NCBI GenBank assembly: GCA_002473385.1
Contig: DKTR01000129.1
Span: 1 to 5,194, forward strand
Length of the DNA stretch: 5,194 bases
From: Lachnospiraceae bacterium UBA7225
GTDB taxonomy: Bacteria; Bacillota; Clostridia; Lachnospirales; Lachnospiraceae
Reading direction: 5' to 3'
Position numbers and translations under genes: made by a program. The notes below the pieces were generated by a model. The model worked only from the letters and a program-made list of their open reading frames with translations, did no database searches and was not told where the DNA came from. The first letter of the stretch is position 1. The number at the start of each line of letters is the position of its first letter. Positions 1 through 5,109 of the stretch are shown in pieces.

Positions 1-52
1 CTGTGGCGTGCATGGCGTGTATGGCATGTATGGCGTGCAGACCGTGCAAGGC
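1..52. repeat. Imperfect 9-bp tandem repeat at left edge
   Basis: Five successive 9-base units start at positions 8, 17, 26, 35 and 44: GTGCATGGC, GTGTATGGC, ATGTATGGC, GTGCAGACC and GTGCAAGGC. The array seems to continue off the left edge. Because the unit is a multiple of three, every frame gives a tripeptide repeat. In + frame 2 it reads V-[HYQ]-G and is open from the edge to a TAA at 65-67, so it could be the tail of an upstream gene. On the - strand a frame from an ATG at 85-87 reads T-P-[YC]-like triplets to the edge, but has no visible ribosome site. I cannot decide which frame, if any, is translated. Confidence 0.55.
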
Positions 53-96
53 CGGGCAGTTACATAATTTCCGCTGCATCTGCCCATACTTGTACC

Positions 97-477
97 ATGA
101 AAAACTTTTTGAAATGCGGCGTATCCGGCTGGTGTCTGGAAATCCTCTGGACCAGTCTGAACTCCCTCCGCCGCGGGGAATTCAAGCTGATGGGACAGTC
201 CTCGATCTGGATGTTCCCCATTTACGGCATGGCAGCCATCATCCGTCCGCTCTCAGTACTATTCCGTCCGCTTGGCGCAATAAAGCGCGGACTGATTTAT
301 ATGAGCGGCATTTTCAGCATGGAGTATCTGACAGGCTCCTTCCTGCAGAAGAGGGGTATCTGTCCCTGGGATTACAGTGACGCAAAGCTTAATTATCACG
401 GACTGATCCGCCTGGATTATGCTCCCCTATGGTTCCTCACCGGACTTTTCTACGAAAAGATCCTTGAAAAATCCTAA
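97..477 (+). CDS. Putative ABC-transporter permease-like membrane protein (CmpB family, PF06541)
   Basis: This 126-residue protein resembles the small integral membrane proteins that databases label 'putative ABC transporter permease' (PF06541), common in Clostridia. The family name is historical and no substrate is known. What I see: an N-terminal hydrophobic stretch (about 4-24, with GxSGWCLEILWTSL), a second segment around SIWMFPIYG (36-44) running to about 58, a third around 62-83, and the late signature CPWDY (89-93), then LNYxGxIRLDYAPLWFLTGLFYE (98-120). The length matches the short single-domain members. The ATG at 97 suits the family N-terminus, but no Shine-Dalgarno sequence precedes it. 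The frame stays open to the left edge, though with protein-unlike content over the repeat. No ATPase partner is in view. No terminator follows, so transcription could run on into pyrB. Confidence 0.8.
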   Translation: MKNFLKCGVSGWCLEILWTSLNSLRRGEFKLMGQSSIWMFPIYGMAAIIRPLSVLFRPLGAIKRGLIYMSGIFSMEYLTGSFLQKRGICPWDYSDAKLNYHGLIRLDYAPLWFLTGLFYEKILEKS

Positions 478-485
478 ATTTCTGC

Positions 486-514
486 TTTTCTTCCGGGGCA
501 TTATGGTGTATACT
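486..514 (+). promoter_or_regulatory. Possible pyrB promoter
   Basis: TATACT at 509-514 is a good -10 hexamer. The best-placed -35, 17 bp upstream (TTTTCT at 486-491), is poor. A start of transcription near 521 would put the 527-551 stem-loop at the very 5' end of the pyrBI mRNA. It is the only reasonable promoter-like element I found in the 106-bp gap before pyrB, but the weak -35 keeps the call tentative; read-through from the upstream gene is an alternative. Confidence 0.35.
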
Positions 515-526
515 AGAAAATCAGCA

Positions 527-551
527 GGTCTGCGTATTCACTGCGCAGACC
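527..551 (+). other. Stem-loop in the pyrB leader
   Basis: GGTCTGCG (527-534) and CGCAGACC (544-551) form a perfect 8-bp, G+C-rich inverted repeat with a 9-base loop (535-543). No T-run follows on the + strand, so it is not an intrinsic terminator for the upstream gene. It ends 15 bases before the Shine-Dalgarno core of pyrB and does not sequester it. It could be a 5'-end mRNA stabiliser or a protein/operator site. I saw no competing antiterminator fold of the PyrR-attenuator kind, although I could not fold the region computationally. Confidence 0.5.
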
Positions 552-566
552 ATGAGAAAATCAAGG

Positions 567-574
567 AAAAGGAG
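567..574 (+). promoter_or_regulatory. Ribosome binding site that sets the pyrB start
   Basis: AAAAGGAG ends at 574. An in-frame ATG at 575 touches it directly and is too close to be used, whereas the ATG at 584 has a 9-base spacer. This selects 584 as the start and excludes the longer reading frame that opens at 419 inside the upstream gene. Confidence 0.8.
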
Positions 575-583
575 ATGCAATTT

Positions 584-1510
584 ATGAGACACTTAATGAG
601 CCCTCTGGATCTTTCTGTTGAGGAGCTGAATGACATTCTGGATCTGGCAAGCGATATTGAAGCCAATCCAAAAGCCTACGCTCACAAATGTGATGGTTTA
701 AAATTAGCTACATTGTTTTATGAACCAAGTACAAGAACGCGACTCAGTTTTGAATCTGCAATGATGAATCTGGGTGGCAGTGTACTTGGTTTTTCTTCGG
801 CCGCCAGTTCCTCCGCCGCAAAGGGAGAGAGTGTTTCCGATACCATCCGCATGGTATCCTGCTATGCCGATATCTGCGCAATGCGCCACCCAAAGGAGGG
901 CGCGCCGCTGGTTGCCTCCACAAAATCCTCCATTCCGGTCATCAATGCCGGTGACGGCGGTCATCAGCACCCCACACAGACTCTGACAGACCTGATGACG
1001 ATCCGCTCCCTGAAGGGACGCCTCGACAACCTCACCATCGGTCTGTGCGGCGATCTTAAATTCGGGCGCACCGTTCACTCTCTGATTAATGCAATGATCC
1101 GCTACCCGAATATAAAATTCGTTCTGATTTCTCCGGAGGAACTGCGCATTCCAAGCTACATCCGCGAGGACGTCCTTCAGAAAAACAATATTGCATTTGA
1201 AGAAGTGGTCCGTCTGGAGGATGCACTGCCAGTGCTCGACCTGCTCTACATGACACGCGTACAGCGCGAGCGCTTCTTTAACGAGGAAGACTATGTGCGC
1301 ATGAAGGATTTCTATATTCTGGACAAAAAGAAAATGGCGCTCGCCGGACCGGACATGCTTGTTCTCCACCCGCTCCCGCGCGTCAACGAAATCTCTGTGG
1401 AAGTGGACGACGATCCGCGCGCAGTTTATTTTAAACAGGTACAATACGGTGTCTATGTAAGAATGGCACTGATTCTCACACTGCTGAAATGGAGGGATAC
1501 CACATGTTAA
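584..1510 (+). CDS. pyrB: Aspartate carbamoyltransferase, catalytic chain
   Basis: This 308-residue catalytic chain of aspartate transcarbamoylase (EC 2.1.3.2) condenses carbamoyl phosphate and L-aspartate to N-carbamoyl-L-aspartate in the cytosol, the committed step of pyrimidine synthesis. The N-terminal carbamoyl-phosphate domain carries STRTR (49-53), the mobile-loop Ser/Lys (S76 and K80 of SSAAKGES), R101, and HPTQTLTDL with H129 and Q132. The C-terminal aspartate domain carries R162 of KFGRT, the RVQ motif (R225, Q227), and HPLPRVNE (262-269). These match the known E. coli active-site residues in order, and the length is normal for the family. The start at 584 is chosen by the AAAAGGAG site. 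The last codons overlap pyrI by 7 bases, fitting the c6r6 holoenzyme partnership. No truncation or missing catalytic residue is seen. Confidence 0.97.
   Translation: MRHLMSPLDLSVEELNDILDLASDIEANPKAYAHKCDGLKLATLFYEPSTRTRLSFESAMMNLGGSVLGFSSAASSSAAKGESVSDTIRMVSCYADICAMRHPKEGAPLVASTKSSIPVINAGDGGHQHPTQTLTDLMTIRSLKGRLDNLTIGLCGDLKFGRTVHSLINAMIRYPNIKFVLISPEELRIPSYIREDVLQKNNIAFEEVVRLEDALPVLDLLYMTRVQRERFFNEEDYVRMKDFYILDKKKMALAGPDMLVLHPLPRVNEISVEVDDDPRAVYFKQVQYGVYVRMALILTLLKWRDTTC
1491..1496 (+). promoter_or_regulatory. Ribosome binding site that sets the pyrI start
   Basis: GGAGGG lies inside the end of pyrB, 7 bases before the ATG at 1504. Another in-frame ATG at 1489 overlaps this site and is therefore unlikely. 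The usual PyrI N-terminus (MLNVGALNEG) also begins at 1504. Confidence 0.8.
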
Positions 1511-1932
1511 ATGTAGGCGCACTGAACGAAGGCTTCGTGCTCGACCATATCGAAGCCGGAAAAAGCATGACGATCTACCACTATCTGCATCTGGACAAGC
1601 TCGACTGCACCGTGGCGATCATCAAAAACGCGGTCAGCAATAAAATGGGCCGCAAGGATATCATCAAGGTAGAATGCCCGATCGATATGCTGAACCTGGA
1701 TATTCTCGGCTTCATCGACCACAATATCACCGTCAACATCATCCAGCACGGCGAGATCGTGGAGAAAAAAGAGCTTACTCTGCCGAAAAAGATCGTCAAT
1801 GTCATCAAATGCAAAAATCCCCGCTGCATCACCTCCATTGAGCAGGAGCTGGATCATATCTTCCTTCTAACCGATCCGGAAAAAGAGGTTTACCGCTGCA
1901 AATACTGCGAAGAGAAATATCGCGGAAAATAA
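1504..1932 (+). CDS. pyrI: Aspartate carbamoyltransferase, regulatory chain
   Basis: This 142-residue regulatory chain has no catalysis of its own. It binds nucleotide effectors (CTP/UTP inhibition, ATP activation in characterised enzymes) and joins catalytic trimers into the holoenzyme. The N-terminal allosteric domain (about 1-90) has VLDHI with D14 and H15, GRKDIIKVE with K55, and K88, which line up with the E. coli nucleotide-binding residues D19, H20, K60 and K94. The C-terminal zinc domain has the four ligands C103, C108, C132 and C135 in the spacing CxxxxC-x23-CxxC. The ATG overlaps the pyrB TAA (ATGTTAA), so the genes are co-transcribed and probably translationally coupled, which would help keep chain amounts matched. 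The slightly short N-terminus relative to E. coli is, to my knowledge, usual for clostridial forms. Confidence 0.96.
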   Translation: MLNVGALNEGFVLDHIEAGKSMTIYHYLHLDKLDCTVAIIKNAVSNKMGRKDIIKVECPIDMLNLDILGFIDHNITVNIIQHGEIVEKKELTLPKKIVNVIKCKNPRCITSIEQELDHIFLLTDPEKEVYRCKYCEEKYRGK

Positions 1933-1957
1933 AAAGGATCCCACTCTATGGGATCCT
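1926..1957 (-). terminator. Intrinsic terminator of rnpB, probably shared by convergent pyrBI
   Basis: A perfect 9-bp stem (1935-1943 with 1949-1957, AGGATCCCA/TGGGATCCT) closes a 5-base loop. Read on the - strand it is followed by TTTTTATTTT, a textbook intrinsic terminator downstream of rnpB. On the + strand the stem begins 2 bases after the pyrI stop. It is followed by a second G+C-rich 5-bp hairpin (1958-1970) and only later by a T-run (1983-1987), so its strength for pyrBI is less certain. Confidence 0.85.
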
Positions 1958-1991
1958 GCGCCCGGGGCGCGAAAAATCTGTCTTTTTATAT

Positions 1992-2354
1992 GTGAGCAGA
2001 GCGGTAAGCCGGGTTATGTCGTGAATGGTCATCTATCCAGACCTGGCGTTGCCGCCAGGTTCGAGCGACCTACCTAAAGCTGACGGGCCGCCATATGCTT
2101 TGATTCGGTCTTGCTTCGGATGAGGTTTACATATGCTCCGTCCGTTACCGGACGGACGGTAGTCTCTTACACTGCCCTTCCACCCTTACCCGGCATATGC
2201 CCCCTGAGGTGTATATGCCGGGCGGTTCATTTCTGTTGCACTATCTCTGGAGTCGCCTCCGCCGGACGTTATCCGGCATCCTGCCCTGTGAAGCCCGGAC
2301 TTTCCTCGTCTGGCACCTTTCGGACAGCCAGCCGCGACCATTTGCTCTACTCAC
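1992..2354 (-). ncRNA. rnpB: RNase P RNA (catalytic subunit)
   Basis: This is the RNA component of ribonuclease P, the ribozyme that removes 5' leaders from precursor tRNAs with a small protein partner (RnpA, not in view). On the - strand I see the universal 5' block GAGGAAAGTCCGGGC (complement of 2293-2307), the ACAGAAAT element (complement of 2229-2236), AGCAAGACCGAAT, GATAGATGACC (complement of 2027-2037) and ACCCGGCTTACC near the 3' end (complement of 2003-2014). The ends GTGAGTAGAGC (2354-2344) and GCTCTGCTCAC (2002-1992) pair over 11 bp as helix P1 and set the approximate boundaries. Internal hairpins include a 7-bp stem with GCAA tetraloop (2042-2059, probably P18), a 7-bp stem with GTAA tetraloop (2138-2155) and a 10-bp stem (2189-2222, probably P12). 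About 363 nt is normal. The pattern suggests bacterial type A, but I did not fold it fully. Confidence 0.96.
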
Positions 2355-2360
2355 TTCTTT

Positions 2361-2389
2361 ATCATATATCGGAATTGCTTTGCTGTCAA
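2361..2389 (-). promoter_or_regulatory. rnpB promoter
   Basis: On the - strand a perfect -35 TTGACA (2389-2384) is followed by a 17-bp spacer and the -10 TATGAT (2366-2361). Initiation about 7 bases downstream would fall at or within a base or two of 2354, exactly where the P1 helix begins, so the RNA may need little or no 5' trimming. The remaining intergenic stretch back to the kinase stop (2390-2476) holds short weak hairpins but no stem with a T-run, so I see no terminator for the upstream operon. Confidence 0.88.
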
Positions 2390-2476
2390 TTGCTACAATC
2401 ACAGCAATATTTTTTCCCAACCAGCTGCATACCTGGATTTTCCCGGTATAACTGCCCCTCCGGCACCTCCTGCCTG

Positions 2477-4141
2477 CTATACCCCGAAGCAGCCTCCGCC
2501 GATAAATTCACGCAGCAGTGAATTCTGCGGGATACTTTCTCCGGGAATTGCCACAAAGTAATCCAGGAATTTGAGCAGACGCTTCGCCTCCACATACTCC
2601 GGTGCCGTCCGCTCAATGCCAAACAGCAGCGGCTGCGCATAGGTCTTCAGCACGGCAAGCTCATAAATAAGAGCAGAATTGAACATCACATCCGCCTCTT
2701 CCTGATTTGGGAAGATGTAATGTTCCTCCCCACGGCGCACCGAGGGCCACATGGCAATCGTATTTTTCGCAGAAGTTCCCCGTGTCCTCGCATCACGAAT
2801 AATGCGGCGCAGGAGACGCCCGTCGGTTGTCGGAATGCGATTATGCTCATCAACATTGAGCTGCGTCAGCGCGCTGATGTAAATTTTAAACTTATTCTCA
2901 CGCGGAAGGCTGTGGGAAAGCTGATCGTTCAGCGCATGAATGCCCTCGATCACCAGCACATCTTTCTCCCCAAGCTGCAGACGGTTGCCCGTATACTGGC
3001 GCTTGCCGAGACGGAAATCAAAGCCCGGCAGCTCTACCTCTTTCCCGGCAAGCAGATCCGTCATATTCTGGTTAAACAGCTCGACGTCCAGCGCCTCGAC
3101 GCACTCAAAATTATAATTACCATTTTCATCAAGCGGTGTTTTCTCACGATCCAGGAAATAATTATCCATCGGAATCGGATGCGGTTTGATCCCGTTAACA
3201 GCAAGCTGGATCGACAGCCGGTGAGAAAAGGTCGTTTTCCCGGAAGAAGACGGTCCGGCAATCATAATCAGCTTCCGTTTTGGATCTGCTGCGATCTGGC
3301 TGGCAATCTGCGCAATCTTTTTTTCCTGCAGTGCTTCCTGTATCAGGATCAGATCGCTGATCTTCCCGGTAACAACCTGCTCGTTTAAATCGCCTGCTGT
3401 TGTCACCTCCATCAGCTCACTCCACTCCATTGACTCCTTCTGGATAGCAAACAGCTTCGGCTCCGGCGCAAACGGAGCCACCGTCTCCGGCTGCTCCATC
3501 GTCGGAATCTGCAGGACAAAACCATCATCGTATGGATATAGTTCAAAATATTTCAGGTACCCGCTGCCCGGAACCATATATCCGTAAAAATAGTCGCAAA
3601 AGCCATCCAGGCTGTAGGTATTTACTTTGGAAGCCATGCGATAATGGAACAGCTTTTCCTTATCTTCCATACCGAGCCTTCCAAACAAAGCGATCGCCTT
3701 GTCGGTATCCAATGCTTCCTTGCCGATCACAATATCACGCTTCACCAGTTCCTTCATGGCTGATTTCACGTCATTCAGGAATTTAACGCTCACGCCCTTC
3801 TGGCCGCGCATGGTAATGTAAAGCCCTTCGCTGACCGCAAAGTGGATCCATACGCGATCCGCCTGCTCATCACCGCCTACCTGGCGTATTGCCCTCATCA
3901 TCAGCAGCACCATACTCCGGCGATACGCGGAAAAGCCCATCGGATCGGCAACCGTCACAAATGTAATGCTCTCCCCATTTCCCATGCGCTTGTTAAGCTC
4001 CTTCAGCTTTCCATCCACTATAGCCAGCACAATATCATGCGCATATTCCTTCTGGTATTCTTTGGCGGCTGCCAGATAAGAGGTTCCGTCCATGTAGCTT
4101 TTTTCTTTCCCATTAATGATTACAGTAATCTGGTCATTCAT
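2477..4141 (-). CDS. Nucleoside (uridine) kinase with ThrRS-like N-terminal domains
   Basis: This 554-residue protein has two parts. Residues 1 to about 65 form a TGS-like domain (ITVIINGKEKSY) and about 66-230 resemble the second N-terminal domain of threonyl-tRNA synthetase. Residues about 285-490 form a uridine-kinase/phosphoribulokinase-type P-loop kinase with Walker A GPSSSGKT (296-303), the DNYF nucleoside-site motif (326-329), Walker-B-like VLVIEGIHALN (394-404) and an arginine-rich lid (R442, R445, R446, R449, R452). The expected reaction is NTP-dependent phosphorylation of a nucleoside, probably uridine or cytidine in salvage; the substrate is inferred, not shown. In the synthetase-like region the two editing histidines of real ThrRS appear replaced by R75 and L79, and no class II synthetase core exists, so it is not a tRNA synthetase. 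GGAGGG sits 7 bases before the ATG. Length is typical of clostridial homologues. It lies 20 bp downstream of nif3 and is probably co-transcribed. Confidence 0.92.
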   Translation of the reverse strand: MNDQITVIINGKEKSYMDGTSYLAAAKEYQKEYAHDIVLAIVDGKLKELNKRMGNGESITFVTVADPMGFSAYRRSMVLLMMRAIRQVGGDEQADRVWIHFAVSEGLYITMRGQKGVSVKFLNDVKSAMKELVKRDIVIGKEALDTDKAIALFGRLGMEDKEKLFHYRMASKVNTYSLDGFCDYFYGYMVPGSGYLKYFELYPYDDGFVLQIPTMEQPETVAPFAPEPKLFAIQKESMEWSELMEVTTAGDLNEQVVTGKISDLILIQEALQEKKIAQIASQIAADPKRKLIMIAGPSSSGKTTFSHRLSIQLAVNGIKPHPIPMDNYFLDREKTPLDENGNYNFECVEALDVELFNQNMTDLLAGKEVELPGFDFRLGKRQYTGNRLQLGEKDVLVIEGIHALNDQLSHSLPRENKFKIYISALTQLNVDEHNRIPTTDGRLLRRIIRDARTRGTSAKNTIAMWPSVRRGEEHYIFPNQEEADVMFNSALIYELAVLKTYAQPLLFGIERTAPEYVEAKRLLKFLDYFVAIPGESIPQNSLLREFIGGGCFGV

Positions 4142-4161
4142 CTTCTTTCCCTCCCATCCTT

Positions 4162-4950
4162 CTATATAACAGTAAACGGACTCTGATCCTTTGCTTTTAT
4201 GATTTCCAGTCCCTTGCAGTGTTTCTGCAGATATTTTTCCATCTGAGCGATGAAAATATGCTCCAGCCCATAATGTCCGGCATCAATGATTGCCATGCCC
4301 TCATCGATGGCATCCAGTCCCTCGTGATGCCCGATATCACCGGTGATCAGCACCTGTGCTTTCGCGTGCACGGCAGGCGCTACCATACTCTTCCCGGAGC
4401 CGGGAGAGATTGCCACGCGCTGTACGACCTGTTCCAGGTCCCCGAACACTCTGACATTTTTCAGCCTGAAAATGGTCTTCACCAGCTCCGCGCACTCACG
4501 CAGTGTGACCGGGCGCACCAGCGAACCGACTCTGCCAAACCCCATGTACTGCCCGGTCTGCCCGTCAATCCCGCTGATCATCAGAATATCCGGCTTCTGC
4601 AGTTTCATCATGCTGCCTGCGAGTTCCGCCATCTCCACTACGTCATAAGTAGTATGGGAGGCATAACAGCAAATATCATTCTGAAGCAGTGTCAGAATCT
4701 TTTTTCCTTTTAATGTCTCCGAGGTGACGCTTTTTATTCCATCCATCGTCAGCGGATGATGGGTAAGCAGCATATCCGCGCCGCACTCCAGCGCCTGCGC
4801 GATCACCTCATCCGTCGCATCCAGAGCGATCAGCACCTTCTTTATTTCCTTCTGGCGCCTGCCCGCCTGAAAGCCGGAATTATCCCAGTCTGCCGCCTTA
4901 TCGAGCGGAAACTGTTCTTCTATTTTCTGTATAAACTCTTTTGCTGTCAT
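4162..4950 (-). CDS. Nif3-like dinuclear metal centre protein (YqfO/YbgI family)
   Basis: This 262-residue soluble protein belongs to the NIF3 family, which forms toroidal hexamers with a two-metal site per subunit. Database labels such as 'GTP cyclohydrolase 1 type 2' are not a proven function. Candidate metal ligands are H64 and H65 of LLTHHP, D103 of SHTTYD, and H226 with E230 of AGHYGLE; GDIGHHE (204-210) is also a family block. At 262 residues it matches the short form (E. coli YbgI-like) and lacks the roughly 100-residue central insert of Bacillus YqfO. The ATG at 4950 is preceded by AAAGGAGG (4964-4957) with a 6-base spacer, a very strong site. Its usual Firmicutes neighbours upstream, a TrmK-type tRNA methyltransferase and the main sigma factor gene, are not within the 244 bp visible. 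Confidence 0.94.
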   Translation of the reverse strand: MTAKEFIQKIEEQFPLDKAADWDNSGFQAGRRQKEIKKVLIALDATDEVIAQALECGADMLLTHHPLTMDGIKSVTSETLKGKKILTLLQNDICCYASHTTYDVVEMAELAGSMMKLQKPDILMISGIDGQTGQYMGFGRVGSLVRPVTLRECAELVKTIFRLKNVRVFGDLEQVVQRVAISPGSGKSMVAPAVHAKAQVLITGDIGHHEGLDAIDEGMAIIDAGHYGLEHIFIAQMEKYLQKHCKGLEIIKAKDQSPFTVI

Positions 4951-5003
4951 ACTTCCCCTCCTTTGTAAAACTGCATATCCCTTATTTCCGGGTTTTCGTT
5001 CAT
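4947..5003 (-). other. Candidate 18-codon leader ORF overlapping the nif3 start
   Basis: An ATG at 5003 opens MNENPEIRDMQFYKGGEV, whose TGA overlaps the nif3 ATG as ATGA. A GAGG sits 9 bases before its ATG. The frame is open further back to 5045 (another ATG), but that codon overlaps the proposed -10 and would not be in the transcript. The residues KGGE are simply the nif3 Shine-Dalgarno region read as protein. It could be a translated, coupling leader peptide, the C-terminal vestige of a lost upstream gene, or chance. It is too short to judge by coding statistics. Confidence 0.25.
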
Positions 5004-5043
5004 ATCCACATACCTCAGGGACAATACAGGTCTGAATAGTATC

Positions 5044-5073
5044 ATTTTATGTTCAGATGCCCGTATGTGTCAA
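5044..5073 (-). promoter_or_regulatory. Promoter for the nif3-kinase operon
   Basis: On the - strand a perfect -35 TTGACA (5073-5068), an 18-bp spacer and TAAAAT (5049-5044) form a good sigma-A-type promoter. Transcription would start near 5037, leaving a leader of roughly 85-90 bases before nif3. No strong hairpin or riboswitch-like pattern was seen in that leader. Confidence 0.6.
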
Positions 5074-5078
5074 GCATT

Positions 5079-5096
5079 TCTGGACTTTTTTCCAGA
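5079..5096. repeat. Inverted repeat within the rightward promoter
   Basis: TCTGGA (5079-5084) and TCCAGA (5091-5096) are perfect 6-bp arms with a 6-base centre. The repeat overlaps the -35 and spacer of the + strand promoter and lies 5 bp from the - strand -35, a position suited to an operator. Neither strand has a T-run after it, so it is not a terminator. Short arms mean chance cannot be excluded. Confidence 0.4.
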
Positions 5097-5109
5097 CTTC
5101 TGCTATAAT
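5081..5109 (+). promoter_or_regulatory. Rightward promoter facing the window edge
   Basis: A consensus -10 TATAAT (5104-5109) with a TGC extended element directly before it (5101-5103) is spaced 17 bp from TGGACT (5081-5086), a four-of-six -35. It points right, out of the window. No start codon with a ribosome site follows before the edge, so its target is unseen. It is back to back with the - strand promoter of nif3. Confidence 0.55.

Noticed and set aside
3..380. + strand ORF beginning with repeated Met-Ala-Cys
   Set aside because: Out of frame with the well-recognised CmpB-family protein over most of its length; the start is an artefact of the 9-bp repeat and no family features are seen.
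527..551. Intrinsic terminator for the upstream membrane-protein gene
   Set aside because: The stem is good but no T-run follows on the + strand; it is better described as a leader stem-loop.
704..1522. 272-codon - strand ORF opposite pyrB
   Set aside because: It is antisense to a complete and highly conserved pyrB; the product is rich in His and Cys with no recognisable motif, typical of a shadow frame.
2390..2409. ATTGCT/AGCAAT 6-bp inverted repeat just upstream of the rnpB -35 as a terminator
   Set aside because: On the - strand the sequence after the second arm is the -35 region, not a T-run, and the arms are short and AT-rich.
2111..2521. + strand ORFs across rnpB (also 2197-2451)
   Set aside because: They lie antisense to a clear RNase P RNA with conserved blocks; no ribosome site or protein-like pattern supports translation.
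2386..2640. 84-codon - strand ORF overlapping the kinase 3' end and the rnpB promoter
   Set aside because: It overlaps the kinase C-terminus out of frame and runs through the promoter; composition is Arg/Cys/Ser rich with no Shine-Dalgarno.
2720..3388. 222-codon + strand ORF opposite the kinase domain
   Set aside because: It is antisense to the P-loop kinase core, whose motifs are all intact on the - strand; no family resemblance.
4219..4713. + strand ORFs opposite nif3 (also 4343-4648)
   Set aside because: Shadows of the conserved Nif3 frame, without ribosome sites.
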